This document shows, one piece after another, positions 7,864 to 16,251 of a stretch of 38,782 bases of DNA. Positions within the stretch are counted from its first letter, which is position 1; the number at the start of each line of letters is the position of its first letter. A model generated the notes under the pieces. That model saw nothing but the letters and a program-made list of their open reading frames with translations. It was not told the origin of the DNA and made no database searches. Made by a program: the position numbers and the translations under genes. The stretch is from Candidatus Saccharibacteria bacterium UBA6575 (lineage in GTDB: Bacteria > Patescibacteriota > Saccharimonadia > Saccharimonadales > Saccharimonadaceae). The stretch spans positions 18,736-57,517 of the forward strand of contig DJJF01000040.1 of assembly GCA_002434005.1 (NCBI GenBank). The letters are read 5' to 3'.

Positions 7864-7869
7864 ATTATA
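7864..7869 (-). promoter_or_regulatory. -10 box of the GH1 gene
   Basis: TATAAT on the minus strand ends eight bases before the ATG at 7855. Those eight bases hold AGGAGG only one base from the ATG, too close for a normal Shine-Dalgarno interaction. No clear -35. Confidence 0.6.
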
Positions 7870-9382
7870 CCGTTATTTCGCCGCCAAAATGCTTCTCAAG
7901 TCGCATCGTAATAGATCCTTCGTGCCTGCCCAGCTTCTTCGATAGCTCACTAAGCGATGCGCCATTTTGGAATTCCTGTTTTAAGAGTGCGTCCTGGCTA
8001 CTCGTCCATGGCCGGTAAGCATTCGGATACGTCTCGCGCATCTTTGCAACCTTATCCGCCCAGCCAGATGATTGCTTAGGTGCCTTATCAAGCTCGATCT
8101 TTTCAAGAGTGTCTTCGAGGTCTTTTAGCCGAATCGAGTCCGCTTTCGACTTGGTTCGTAGCTGATCGTCAATATCATATGCTGTTTCGCTGATCTCGAG
8201 CGCCGTTCGATTAATACCCTTTAAGTAAAGCTTATCGAGGCTTCGTACACGACTTAGCGCCACGTATCCCATACCTGCTACAAATGCCCTGCGTAAATCA
8301 ATAAGGGCTGAATCGAGTGTCATCCCCTGGCTTTTGTGAATTGTAATCGCCCAGGCTAGTCGAAGAGGTATCTGAGTAATACTGGCTCGTTTTTTATCAC
8401 CGTCGCGCAGTTCCCAGGTATCTGGTTGCATAGTAACTTCTTTGCCATTCAAAAATTCAACGATCGGATAGTCGGTGGCAGGATCAAAATCTACAATCGT
8501 GCCCAGGCTTCCGTTGTGGTACTTGCGATCAAGCGCATTCTTAACTGCCATAACCAACGCTCCTTGCTTCAAACGCAGATCCGCTGGCGCCAGTACCGAT
8601 CGCTGCAAGCTTTCTACATAGTTTGCAGCCCCAGTTGTCGTTTGGCTGTATATCATCTCATCGCCGCCCAGGCTATCAAGCTTAGCTTGGTTCTGAGTAT
8701 CTACATCCACATTTACAGTATGTAGTTCGGTATATATGCTGTCAGCCGGCGGCGCAACTTCTACCCTACTAAGTAGTGTCTCTGCATGTGAACGGCGAAT
8801 GTCGCGAGCCCGCATTGCATCTAAAATTCCTGATAGCGCATCGTCATCTTGCTGACGATGTTGCTCTTCAAGGTAGCAAATAACCGGATCAAGATCGGAC
8901 CATGCCTTACTGAAAACAACAAACTGTCCCTGTTGTGCATCCGCTCTGTTAACAGGAGGAAGCTGGAAAAAATCTCCACTCATAATGACTTGGATTCCGC
9001 CAAATGGAATATCTGCTTTACGACGGACCAGCCTCGCGATGTTATCAATCATATCTAATCTAAAATCGTGCATCATCGAAATCTCGTCGATGATCAAGAC
9101 ATCGGTCTTTTCGATTATTTCGCGGCGACTCTTCGATAAGCCATCGACAAAATGCGCTCCAATCTCGTCCCGTACACCAATACCGCTCCAGCTATGAATT
9201 GTACTCCCGCCTAAGTGGCTCGCAGCAAGGCCCGTCGTTGCGGTCACCGACACATGTTTTCCATTATATTTCGCAAGTTTTATGAACTGGTTCAATACAA
9301 ATGTCTTACCAGAGCCAGCTGGTCCAGTCAGGAAGACATTATGCCCCTCATTCATAATGGCAAGTGCCAAGTTCTGTTTCAT
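7865..9382 (-). CDS. Pif1-like superfamily 1B DNA helicase with C-terminal helix-turn-helix
   Basis: Pif1/RecD2-type helicases unwind DNA 5' to 3' with ATP. The 505-residue protein has Walker A GPAGSGKT (20-27), motif Ia TATTGLAASHLGG, Walker B LIIDEISMM with Asp99-Glu100, motif III SGDFFQLPPV, and the late motifs AWAITIHKSQGMTLD and YVALSRVRS. A C-terminal tail after about residue 455 contains LSELSKKLGRHEGSI, which looks like a small helix-turn-helix placed like the HRDC/HTH appendages of related helicases. It sits between the GH1 and KwaB-like genes. Its TAAACT -10 box (9390-9395) ends seven bases before the ATG. Likely role: replication or repair, perhaps resolving structured DNA. Confidence 0.9.
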   Translation of the reverse strand: MKQNLALAIMNEGHNVFLTGPAGSGKTFVLNQFIKLAKYNGKHVSVTATTGLAASHLGGSTIHSWSGIGVRDEIGAHFVDGLSKSRREIIEKTDVLIIDEISMMHDFRLDMIDNIARLVRRKADIPFGGIQVIMSGDFFQLPPVNRADAQQGQFVVFSKAWSDLDPVICYLEEQHRQQDDDALSGILDAMRARDIRRSHAETLLSRVEVAPPADSIYTELHTVNVDVDTQNQAKLDSLGGDEMIYSQTTTGAANYVESLQRSVLAPADLRLKQGALVMAVKNALDRKYHNGSLGTIVDFDPATDYPIVEFLNGKEVTMQPDTWELRDGDKKRASITQIPLRLAWAITIHKSQGMTLDSALIDLRRAFVAGMGYVALSRVRSLDKLYLKGINRTALEISETAYDIDDQLRTKSKADSIRLKDLEDTLEKIELDKAPKQSSGWADKVAKMRETYPNAYRPWTSSQDALLKQEFQNGASLSELSKKLGRHEGSITMRLEKHFGGEITV

Positions 9383-9410
9383 TATTACTAGTTTAGCAAA
9401 CCGTTGTTAC

Positions 9411-10385
9411 TTAGCCCCGAGGCGGTTCGCCTTCTGGCTCATCAAGCAGTTTTTTACTTTTTATAACATAGCGCTTGCCCGTCAGTTCACTTGTAATGTA
9501 GTCCTCGTTAATAAGGTTTACAAACATGTCTAAATCGCGGCCGTCCATAATTATTATCTTGCCGTCATCGTCTGTCATGAGATCAAGTTGCATTGTGTCA
9601 GCATACTCAAGCGCCTGCTCTTGCTTGATGTCACCCACTTCGAGTTTCTGTAGTTTATTTACCATTGCTGGCCGCTCGCGCACCAGCATTTGTAGATCCA
9701 TACCGTCGGGAAAGCTAAGCTGATAGTTAGCGAGAATTTCTTCCACCTTCTTGTCAGCCAGCAGCTGTTTTTTGTAATCATACTGAAACAGCTTTTCAAA
9801 CTTTGGCTGATTAAATACGAAGATATCGGTTCCAATAATAAGAACTTGGTTATCGCTCGGCAAGCGTACGCCTACTTCGGGTTCAAACGGAGCGAATGTG
9901 TCACCCGATAGCTGCCAGCTGACCGCGCCAGGCAGTACGTTACTTTGCTGGACCGCCTTCGCAACATAGAAATATTTACCATCCGGTCGAGTCGCTTTTA
10001 ATACGATGCCTTTAATGCGCTTAAATTCATGCTCGGTGTCCGAAAACTGAACAATGTCCCCACGCTCATTCTCGATTAAGTGAATCAGGGTTTCAGCTCG
10101 CCCCACTTTCTCAAGATCTGTGCGAAGCAGCACATTTTCTTCAGCCTCGCTCAGCTCATAATCCCTAACGCTCATTCCGGTACCAGCACCGAAGTTTACA
10201 GTATTTACCAAATCGAGTACGAACAACGCTCGCGCCTGTGCATCTAATGTCTTAGAAAGGTTCAACGCGTAAGGCGTGTAGTTCTTGTTAAATACAAACA
10301 ACTCTAAATTTAGTTCATTTTTTACGGCGTCGGTTTGGTTTGCCCACAAAAAAATATCAGTCGTCTCTGTTTTATCCGGTTCCAT
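9411..10385 (-). CDS. Unknown protein, possible DUF4868/KwaB-like
   Basis: A soluble acidic protein of 324 residues with no signal peptide or membrane segment. The middle (about 180-240) has an aromatic-rich segment DIFVFNQPKFEKLFQYDY followed by helices, and the overall size and order resemble DUF4868 proteins, the family of KwaB in the Kiwa antiphage system. This is recognition by eye only, without alignment, and is tentative. It starts at ATG 10385, eight bases after a TATAAG -10 box (10394-10399), so it is probably transcribed on its own rather than from the membrane-protein gene 54 bases upstream. If it is KwaB-like, the four-helix neighbour could be a partner, but it does not look like KwaA. 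Confidence 0.5.
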   Translation of the reverse strand: MEPDKTETTDIFLWANQTDAVKNELNLELFVFNKNYTPYALNLSKTLDAQARALFVLDLVNTVNFGAGTGMSVRDYELSEAEENVLLRTDLEKVGRAETLIHLIENERGDIVQFSDTEHEFKRIKGIVLKATRPDGKYFYVAKAVQQSNVLPGAVSWQLSGDTFAPFEPEVGVRLPSDNQVLIIGTDIFVFNQPKFEKLFQYDYKKQLLADKKVEEILANYQLSFPDGMDLQMLVRERPAMVNKLQKLEVGDIKQEQALEYADTMQLDLMTDDDGKIIIMDGRDLDMFVNLINEDYITSELTGKRYVIKSKKLLDEPEGEPPRG

Positions 10386-10439
10386 TAGAAGCCCTTATAG
10401 CTTAATCATTATTATGTACTATTGTAACATCGCTCCGGT

Positions 10440-11549
10440 CTATCGGCGGCCTCGAACAAAAATACCCACCACAAATATAAATCCCATAAGAAAGATAGCT
10501 GGCCAAACAGCTGCAGTCACTGTGTCGGCGATTTGAGGTGGCAAAAATGCCGGTACAAAAATTGCAGCAAATATAATCGCACTGAACACGATCGCTACTA
10601 TCGGGCGACCTTGCTTGAGCCGACGGCCTTGCTCGGCGACAATCGGCATAGAAGACTGGTTATTACCTTCCTGGCGAGCCTGAACTCGTTCGTCGGTATA
10701 CCGCTTTGACTGATCCTTCAGCTCACTGGCGATTGCATCAACAATAGCCAAAATAGATTCCATATCATCTTTGGAATCAAGATTTAGCTTCTTCGTCTTA
10801 TACAGGATGAGCTCGTTATCGATTACCTCAATGTCATACTCCTTACCGTGATCAACCAGGGCCTGCATTACATCGGGTGTAAAGACATATAGTGCGTCTT
10901 GCTCATATCCCGATGGTGCATATACATCGAAGTGAGTATTAAAGTCTCCCTCAAGTACAAGCCGCTGTTCCTTGCTAAACGTATCGGGCAAATTGGTGCC
11001 AAAAAAGTTATTGCGCTTTGCATCAAGCACCATATGAGGCAGGTTTCTCCCAAGCGATACACGCGCGAAGCTGTAGTTATATGTGCGGCTGTTCTTGCCA
11101 GTCCCCTTCGTAAATCGATAGTTACCCAATTCTATTCCGCTTTTAAATGCGAGTGAATCCTCTAATATTCGCGAATGGCCTTCGTCAAAAATCATTCCGT
11201 TCATACTCGGTGCCGACATGTCATTGGTGTATACAGCATCGTTCGCTTCCGCAAAACGCTTCATGCGTGCAATGCCTCGAGCTCGCAGCTTCATGCCATA
11301 AGCAGCCGCAATAACGACACCAATTGCAATACTGGTCGTCAGTAGTACCTTAGCAATGCTTGCAATTTCAAACCCTCGGCCAGCCTGCACATCGCCAATG
11401 ACAAATGGTATTGTCATGCCGAGCCACAAGGCAACCCCAATAAATACGTAGGTCTTATTGTCGATCCACGACAATTCCTTACCCGCGTACTTTCGAACTA
11501 CTTCGTCAGTCACTGGCTCAGACAGCGACCGGTAATTGATTTGCGTCAT
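10440..11549 (-). CDS. Four-helix membrane protein of unknown function (DUF3137-like)
   Basis: 369 residues with two N-terminal membrane segments (about 32-53 and 64-88), a large soluble middle domain with a beta-rich core and GYEQDALYVFTPDVMQALVD near its end, a charged linker rich in Gln/Arg, and two C-terminal membrane segments (about 315-337 and 345-365). The N-paired TM plus mixed domain resembles DUF3137 proteins that are common and uncharacterised in Patescibacteria; this is from memory of the family pattern. The start codon overlaps the stop of the cupredoxin-like gene (TAATG), so it belongs to the MMPL unit. Role unknown. Confidence 0.6.
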   Translation of the reverse strand: MTQINYRSLSEPVTDEVVRKYAGKELSWIDNKTYVFIGVALWLGMTIPFVIGDVQAGRGFEIASIAKVLLTTSIAIGVVIAAAYGMKLRARGIARMKRFAEANDAVYTNDMSAPSMNGMIFDEGHSRILEDSLAFKSGIELGNYRFTKGTGKNSRTYNYSFARVSLGRNLPHMVLDAKRNNFFGTNLPDTFSKEQRLVLEGDFNTHFDVYAPSGYEQDALYVFTPDVMQALVDHGKEYDIEVIDNELILYKTKKLNLDSKDDMESILAIVDAIASELKDQSKRYTDERVQARQEGNNQSSMPIVAEQGRRLKQGRPIVAIVFSAIIFAAIFVPAFLPPQIADTVTAAVWPAIFLMGFIFVVGIFVRGRR

Positions 11550-12022
11550 TATTCGATAACTAGCGTACCTTCGAACTGATCATTAATGTGATCATGGAAG
11601 CCATAGGTACCTTTTCCTAAAGGTGTAAATGTACCAGACTCACCTGCGCCCAATACGTCCATGTTAAGTTCTGTGTGATCGCGATGCGTTGGGTGGTCAT
11701 CGCTGCTAAACTGCAAGTCCATTGATGAATTGTTTTTAACCGTTATTACTTTGCCTGCTGGGAATGTATAAGTTGCCTTATCAAAACCATTGTCAGTAAA
11801 AGTAATCACGTACTCGGACTCAGTCGCGCCCTCATCCTTTGTGGAATCCATGTTGGCATGCTCTTCGTCGGTCATACCCATTTCTTTTGCAGACTGACCG
11901 TCAGACTTTGTATTCTCACTCGTACTTGGTCGTGTAAGCGCGTATGCCGCCGCTCCAATACCCACAACTAGCAAAACAGCTGCAACGACTACCAGCACTT
12001 TGTTTGATCGTTTAGTTTCCAT
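11549..12022 (-). CDS. Membrane-anchored cupredoxin-like protein lacking the copper cysteine
   Basis: The protein starts with METKRSNK, has one N-terminal membrane anchor (about 8-28), a Ser/Asp/Glu-rich, Met/His-containing linker, and a C-terminal cupredoxin-type beta domain. The domain holds DDHPTHRDH and ends GTYGFHDHINDQFEGTLV. In plastocyanin-like type 1 copper sites a cysteine precedes the second histidine; none exists here, so a classical blue-copper centre is unlikely. Histidine-rich loops could still bind Cu or another metal. ATG 12022 is preferred over the upstream GTG because AAGGAGG lies six bases before it. It overlaps the end of the haem-type membrane gene by 11 bases. Confidence 0.75.
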   Translation of the reverse strand: METKRSNKVLVVVAAVLLVVGIGAAAYALTRPSTSENTKSDGQSAKEMGMTDEEHANMDSTKDEGATESEYVITFTDNGFDKATYTFPAGKVITVKNNSSMDLQFSSDDHPTHRDHTELNMDVLGAGESGTFTPLGKGTYGFHDHINDQFEGTLVIE

Positions 12023-12638
12023 TTTTTCCCTCCTTGTTACCGTGAACAATCGTGTAACCACTGCTTATAAGCAATGTTATTCCATACAATATCCATACAA
12101 TCATGAACCAATCGAGCCGCAGTTCATTACCAAGCCCAAGTGCGTGAACAAAGATCGCGATCATAGCTACAATCTGCAGCCGTTCGATCACCTTCCACCA
12201 TTTTCTATCTTCAAAAAACCGTTTCAATTCGTAGGCAAGGAAAACAAGCAGCGATACTGTACCGAGCGCTAAGAATCCTAGTTGAGCTGCGTACACATCC
12301 ATATAGCTTAGTGGCGGCAAGCCGTAGCCATCGAGGTACAGTGCCAGCCAGAGTAAGCCTGGATGAAGCAGGATCAGCGCTAATACCAAACCCATTGATA
12401 TCGTTGTATATAATCTACCCTGCTTTAGTTCTACATACGTATACCGGCGCAAAGCTCCCATTACAAAGTGTGTCCACATCAGGCCAAACGCAATCAGTCC
12501 AAGCGGCGGAAATATATCATAAAGTGTTAGGTCATTCAGGTCGTTCCGACCCAACCATGCGATGCTCGGGAGCACCACCGCAAGGGCTCCAAGAACCCAT
12601 TCAACGACGCTAATATTTTTACGCAGGAATTCTCGCAT
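12012..12638 (-). CDS. Five- or six-helix membrane protein, ferric-reductase/cytochrome b561-like
   Basis: A 208-residue integral membrane protein with about six hydrophobic segments. Histidines sit in or at the edges of several of them: H57 (MWTHF), H92 (LHPG), H165 (FVHALG) and H199. Paired histidines on neighbouring helices are the haem-ligand pattern of ferric-reductase-like and MsrQ/YedZ membrane domains, which I infer here by topology. No FAD or NAD domain follows. It starts one base after the MMPL stop codon and overlaps the cupredoxin-like gene, so the three are most likely co-translated. A membrane electron-transfer or metal-reducing role is plausible but unproved. Confidence 0.6.
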   Translation of the reverse strand: MREFLRKNISVVEWVLGALAVVLPSIAWLGRNDLNDLTLYDIFPPLGLIAFGLMWTHFVMGALRRYTYVELKQGRLYTTISMGLVLALILLHPGLLWLALYLDGYGLPPLSYMDVYAAQLGFLALGTVSLLVFLAYELKRFFEDRKWWKVIERLQIVAMIAIFVHALGLGNELRLDWFMIVWILYGITLLISSGYTIVHGNKEGKNGN

Positions 12639-12639
12639 A

Positions 12640-14880
12640 CTATTTTTTCAGCCTCGATGGCCACCAGACAAATGGTCCAATGTCTTTTATTAATGCCGGC
12701 ACAAGTAAACTGCGAACGAGCAACGTATCCATAAGTACACCGAACGCCACGATAAATGCTAGCTGGAACAAGAATAAGATCGGTATCACACCGAGGGCTG
12801 CAAACGTTGCCGCCAGTACTACACCTGCCGATGTTATCACGCCGCCCGTTACAACAAGTCCCTTTATTACTCCTTTGTCAGTTCCCTGTTTCAAGCTTTC
12901 TTCGCGCACACGGGTCATAAGAAAAATATTATAGTCGATGCCTAGTGCCACCAAGAATACAAAGCCGTACAGCACAACCGAGGGGTCAGCGCCCGGGAAA
13001 TTCCATACACCGTTAAACAGCAGGGCTGCTACGCCAATACTAGCCGCAAATGATAAGACCGTCGTTGCCAAAAGTAATAGTGGTGCGATGAGCGACCTAA
13101 GCAGCATCGCCAAAATGATCGTAATCGCAATGAGCACCACCGGTATAATGACCATCCTGTCGTGAATTGAAGCGGTGTTAGAATCTGCCTGCGCTGCAGT
13201 CGGACCACCTACTTGGCCAACAACTCCTGCATCTTTAAGATTCACTCGGAGTTTGGCTATAGTGTCTTTAGCAGCCTGACTATCAGGATCATCTCGAAGT
13301 GTCGCTTGCAGCAGTACTTCGCCGTCTGTTTCAATTATTTCAGCGTTCTTGAACGGATAGGCGGCAGCTACAAGTTGATCGGTACTCGGCGCGAGCATGA
13401 GCGCTTCAGCTGGTAAACCGCTTCGTTGTGCTTCAATGCCTTCACGGATTTTATTCTCTATTTCCCCACGTGCTTTACCCAGTGGAGCTACACCACTCTC
13501 GCTCTTGTCAGCCGTCGCTGACACACCTTCAACTCCACTCGTAGACTCAATTGCCTTCACCGCCACATCCATGACGTCACGGTTCACCACAATCAATGCT
13601 GGACTGCCAGAGCCGCTCGCAAAATGATCACCCAATGTATCTTGCCCCTCGCGAGCTTCACTATAGCCAAGTATTAAATCGCTTTGAGCAACACCGTCGG
13701 CTTTGATTTGCGTAGAGAAGCCCGCAAGCACCAATAGCAACAATGCTGTCACAATCCATATGGGGCGGGGATGTATTTTTACAAACTCGCCTACGTTATG
13801 CCACAAACCTTTTTCAACTTTCTGGCGGTGAGTTGTTCGTGATTTCATATCGGCATGTGGTATCACAGGCCAGAATGCTTTACGCCCGGCGAGCAGTAGC
13901 GCCGAAGGAAGAAATGTTAACGCACCAAGCATTGCCATGGCAATACCGATTGAACCAACTGGCCCAAGTGCCTTGTTTGAAGCAAGGTCACTAAGGAGCA
14001 AACACAACAATCCAACTATCACGGTTCCACCACTCGCAAGAATTGGCTCGAGTGCACCTTTGTAGGCTTCCAGGGTTGCATTCCAGCGATGCTTGTTTGC
14101 ATATAATGCCTCCCGATATCTCGATACGTACAACAACGAATAGTCGGTGGCCGCACCGATCGTCAGAATAAATAGGATTCCTTGTACTTGTCCGTTTAGC
14201 TCAACCCATCCAAGCTTCGCTAGGCTAAATACAATTAATATACTCGCACTCAGGGCAAAGATACTTGTAAGCAGTACTACCACCGGCAAAAGCGCTGAAC
14301 GATACACGATAATAAGTATGACGAATACCACCGCAAGCGCAGTCAGTAGCAAAATACCGTCAATACCCGAAAATGCAACGTTAAGGTCTGCAGCAAAGCC
14401 AGCCGGGCCTGTCACTTGGCTGGTTACGCCGTCAATATCAGCATCTTTCAGACTTTCACGTATGCCGCTCACTACTTCTTCTAAGCCTTGATCAGTACTT
14501 GCCTCCACGGCTACAAAGGCAGCCTTGCCGTCATCCGACACAATCGCTGGGCTTACGTCGCCTTCAACGCCTTCGATATCCGACAACTTTGCGCCAGCGT
14601 TATTTATCATCGTAGTTTGCTCGGTGGTGAGTGACTTATTGTCATCTGCCTCAAACACTACAATGGCGGCCAAGGTATCACCGCTTATAAACCCGTCTAA
14701 TTTGTCAGCGACTTCCTTGGCTTCACTACTTTCGGGTAGGAATGCCGTTAGGTCAACTTCCGAAACTTCCTCGATTCTCCCAAAGTATGGTCCACCTACG
14801 GCAGACACACCGAACCATGTCAAAATTAATGCCAACGGTAAGATTATTCTCAGCCACTTACTCGGAACGTTCTTACTCAC
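12640..14880 (-). CDS. MMPL/RND-family membrane transporter
   Basis: A 746-residue protein with the MMPL layout: TM1, an extracytoplasmic domain (about 40-170), five more TM helices, a second external domain (about 400-560) and six final TM helices. The signature GAATDYSLLYVSRYRE in the first half and ALGIDYNIFLMTRVREE in the second half are the paired TM4/TM10 motifs with the proton-relay aspartates. Bacterial MMPL proteins export lipids, siderophores or drugs with proton force; the substrate here is unknown. Start is GTG at 14880 with GGGAGG seven bases upstream. An extended -10 (TGTTACAAT) lies at 14914-14922. The next three genes follow without gaps. Confidence 0.93.
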   Translation of the reverse strand: MSKNVPSKWLRIILPLALILTWFGVSAVGGPYFGRIEEVSEVDLTAFLPESSEAKEVADKLDGFISGDTLAAIVVFEADDNKSLTTEQTTMINNAGAKLSDIEGVEGDVSPAIVSDDGKAAFVAVEASTDQGLEEVVSGIRESLKDADIDGVTSQVTGPAGFAADLNVAFSGIDGILLLTALAVVFVILIIVYRSALLPVVVLLTSIFALSASILIVFSLAKLGWVELNGQVQGILFILTIGAATDYSLLYVSRYREALYANKHRWNATLEAYKGALEPILASGGTVIVGLLCLLLSDLASNKALGPVGSIGIAMAMLGALTFLPSALLLAGRKAFWPVIPHADMKSRTTHRQKVEKGLWHNVGEFVKIHPRPIWIVTALLLLVLAGFSTQIKADGVAQSDLILGYSEAREGQDTLGDHFASGSGSPALIVVNRDVMDVAVKAIESTSGVEGVSATADKSESGVAPLGKARGEIENKIREGIEAQRSGLPAEALMLAPSTDQLVAAAYPFKNAEIIETDGEVLLQATLRDDPDSQAAKDTIAKLRVNLKDAGVVGQVGGPTAAQADSNTASIHDRMVIIPVVLIAITIILAMLLRSLIAPLLLLATTVLSFAASIGVAALLFNGVWNFPGADPSVVLYGFVFLVALGIDYNIFLMTRVREESLKQGTDKGVIKGLVVTGGVITSAGVVLAATFAALGVIPILFLFQLAFIVAFGVLMDTLLVRSLLVPALIKDIGPFVWWPSRLKK

Positions 14881-14913
14881 GAACCAGCCTCCCTGTAGTT
14901 ATCTAGTGTATTA

Positions 14914-14922
14914 ATTGTAACA
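14914..14922 (-). promoter_or_regulatory. Extended -10 promoter of the MMPL unit
   Basis: The minus strand reads TGTTACAAT, an extended -10 element without an obvious -35, 33 bases before the GTG start. It lies back to back with the promoter of the basic-protein gene on the plus strand. Confidence 0.5.
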
Positions 14923-14933
14923 GATAATAGCTA

Positions 14934-14962
14934 TTGCTTTAATTATGTATTTATGTTATTAT
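14934..14962 (+). promoter_or_regulatory. Promoter of the 73-residue basic protein, with CACTAAGTG box
   Basis: TTGCTT (14934-14939), 17 bases, TATTAT (14957-14962). A palindromic CACTAAGTG follows at 14966-14974, where transcription should start. Its reverse complement occupies the matching place in the promoter at 18986. Confidence 0.7.
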
Positions 14963-14997
14963 ATTCACTAAGTGTACCTTCAACATCTGGAGTTCCA

Positions 14998-15219
14998 ATG
15001 GCCCGTGGCAAGTCCCGCACCCGCAAGACCCGCAACGCCGACAAGCCGAGGCGCATGACCGCAGCGGCTCAGCGGCGTGGCACACACGTCATCGATGTCC
15101 CCATCGACACCTCCAGCCTGCCCAGCTACAAGCAGCGCCCCGTCAAGAAGCCCAACTTCGGTGGTGGTGTCCCGGGTACCGGCAAGGCGGCAGCCAGCCG
15201 CAGCCGTCACGGCAAGTAG
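14998..15219 (+). CDS. Small, strongly basic GC-rich protein, unknown
   Basis: A 73-residue protein starting MARGKSRTRKTRNADKPR. About a quarter of residues are Lys/Arg and only three are acidic, with Arg/Lys clusters at both ends and a Gly-rich stretch (NFGGGVPGTGK) near 53-63. No membrane segment. Such composition suggests an RNA- or DNA-binding or ribosome-associated protein; I do not recognise a family. ATG 14998 is chosen over upstream in-frame codons because GGAG lies five bases before it and the -10 box at 14957 would cut off longer forms. Base composition is about 65% GC with C/G-ending codons, unlike the flanking genes near 45%. Single gene with its own promoter and terminator. Confidence 0.65.
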   Translation: MARGKSRTRKTRNADKPRRMTAAAQRRGTHVIDVPIDTSSLPSYKQRPVKKPNFGGGVPGTGKAAASRSRHGK

Positions 15220-15229
15220 CTACAACCCA

Positions 15230-15288
15230 CGCCCCTTTCGGGCGCCTTCTCGTTCCTACGAGTATTAAGCGCCTGGAAGGGGCGCTTT
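15230..15288 (+). terminator. Nested hairpin/terminator after the basic-protein gene
   Basis: CGCCCCTT (15230-15237) pairs with AAGGGGCG (15277-15284) and encloses GGCGC/GCGCC (15241-15245 with 15269-15273) and CTCG/CGAG (15249-15252 with 15259-15262). A competing simple hairpin, AAGCGCC (15267-15273) with GGCGCTT (15281-15287), is followed by TTTCATT and looks like the terminator proper. Confidence 0.65.
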
Positions 15289-15298
15289 CATTGCGACT

Positions 15299-15907
15299 TT
15301 AACGGGATTGCAGGGCATCTAGCCCAACACCCATCGCGGCAAAGACTCGCCAGTCCAGCTTGCTCCACGCATCATCGGTCGTACTTAGGCTGTAGTGATC
15401 ACGAAATAGTGTCGTCTTCTTGTATTGCCCAGTTTCGGTATTCGTCTGTAGGTCGATGAACGAAAAATGATACCGAAAGAAATTCATAGCAAGATCAACG
15501 ATATCGCCTACAAACGGAATGAATCCAGCAAATCGGCGTAGCACTGCGATTGCCACATTATTTTCTTGCACGCGGAATAGTTCCGCGCCATCCTTATCCA
15601 TTAGAATCCAGCTACTTACAAGTAAGCTCTTCTTAAATTCCTTGCGGAACATCCCAAGTACATTACCCTGCATATCTTCTACAAAGTAGCGACCGTGCAC
15701 ATCCATGACTTTTTCAGCTCGGAACGTGAATGCTTCGCTTGTTTTTTGCTCATCGCTATAGAATGTCACTTTTTCTTTGAACGCCAGGCGTTTTTGCTGC
15801 GCAAGGGCCTTTAACTCGCCTGCTCCGCCACTAGCATCTACATCGAGTACTTTGTATTTATTTACAAACGCAGTTATTTTCTGCTCGATCATTAGTCGTG
15901 GCTTCAT
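15299..15907 (-). CDS. LURP-one-related/scramblase-like (tubby-fold) protein
   Basis: A 202-residue protein with repeated short beta strands carrying pairs such as FTFRAEKVMDVHGRYFVED and MQGNVLGMFRKE, then FVGDIVDLAMNFF near residue 135. This beta-barrel pattern is that of LOR/phospholipid scramblase-like domains (DUF567-type), widespread and uncharacterised in bacteria. The start overlaps the stop of the 114-residue gene upstream (ATGA), indicating one operon: glyS, NUDIX, unknown, this gene. It has no clear signal peptide. Function is unknown; lipid or membrane association is an extrapolation from eukaryotic relatives. Confidence 0.55.
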   Translation of the reverse strand: MKPRLMIEQKITAFVNKYKVLDVDASGGAGELKALAQQKRLAFKEKVTFYSDEQKTSEAFTFRAEKVMDVHGRYFVEDMQGNVLGMFRKEFKKSLLVSSWILMDKDGAELFRVQENNVAIAVLRRFAGFIPFVGDIVDLAMNFFRYHFSFIDLQTNTETGQYKKTTLFRDHYSLSTTDDAWSKLDWRVFAAMGVGLDALQSR

Positions 15908-16248
15908 ATCTGTTCTTTCATCAGTACTAGTATTATTCCCGTGCTGCCTAAATAATGCTCCACAAACCCTGGCGGCGCCGCTATCGCGTCTTGGCCAATC
16001 TCGATTGGTGTCGGGAATCCCCTACTAAGTCTTACATGCAAATCCCCGCCTGGTTCTATTTCAGCCGATGCTTCGTGAACGTGCGAAATCATACTTTCTT
16101 CTATGGGCGGAAGATGTACCCACGTCTTCGATTCCATGCCACTAAAACCGTCTCGCTCCACTGTGAACCCATTCTGTTGCAAACGTACTAAGTCGTCGTG
16201 TTCAAGAGATATGCGCATTGTCCCCGGATGGTTATAATCAACATCCAT
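15904..16248 (-). CDS. Unknown 114-residue protein
   Basis: A soluble acidic protein starting MDVDYNHPGTMRISLEH, with predicted alternating strands and the segment FPTPIEIGQDAIAAPPGFVE near the end. I do not recognise it. It starts three bases after the NUDIX stop codon and its last four bases overlap the start of the scramblase-like gene, so it belongs to the glyS operon. Codon use and GC match the core genes. Confidence 0.6.
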   Translation of the reverse strand: MDVDYNHPGTMRISLEHDDLVRLQQNGFTVERDGFSGMESKTWVHLPPIEESMISHVHEASAEIEPGGDLHVRLSRGFPTPIEIGQDAIAAPPGFVEHYLGSTGIILVLMKEQI

Positions 16249-16251
16249 AGC

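Noticed and set aside
9411..11549. Complete Kiwa system (KwaA and KwaB)
   Set aside because: The adjacent membrane protein is 369 residues with a large soluble domain and belongs to the MMPL operon; it does not resemble the small tetraspan KwaA.
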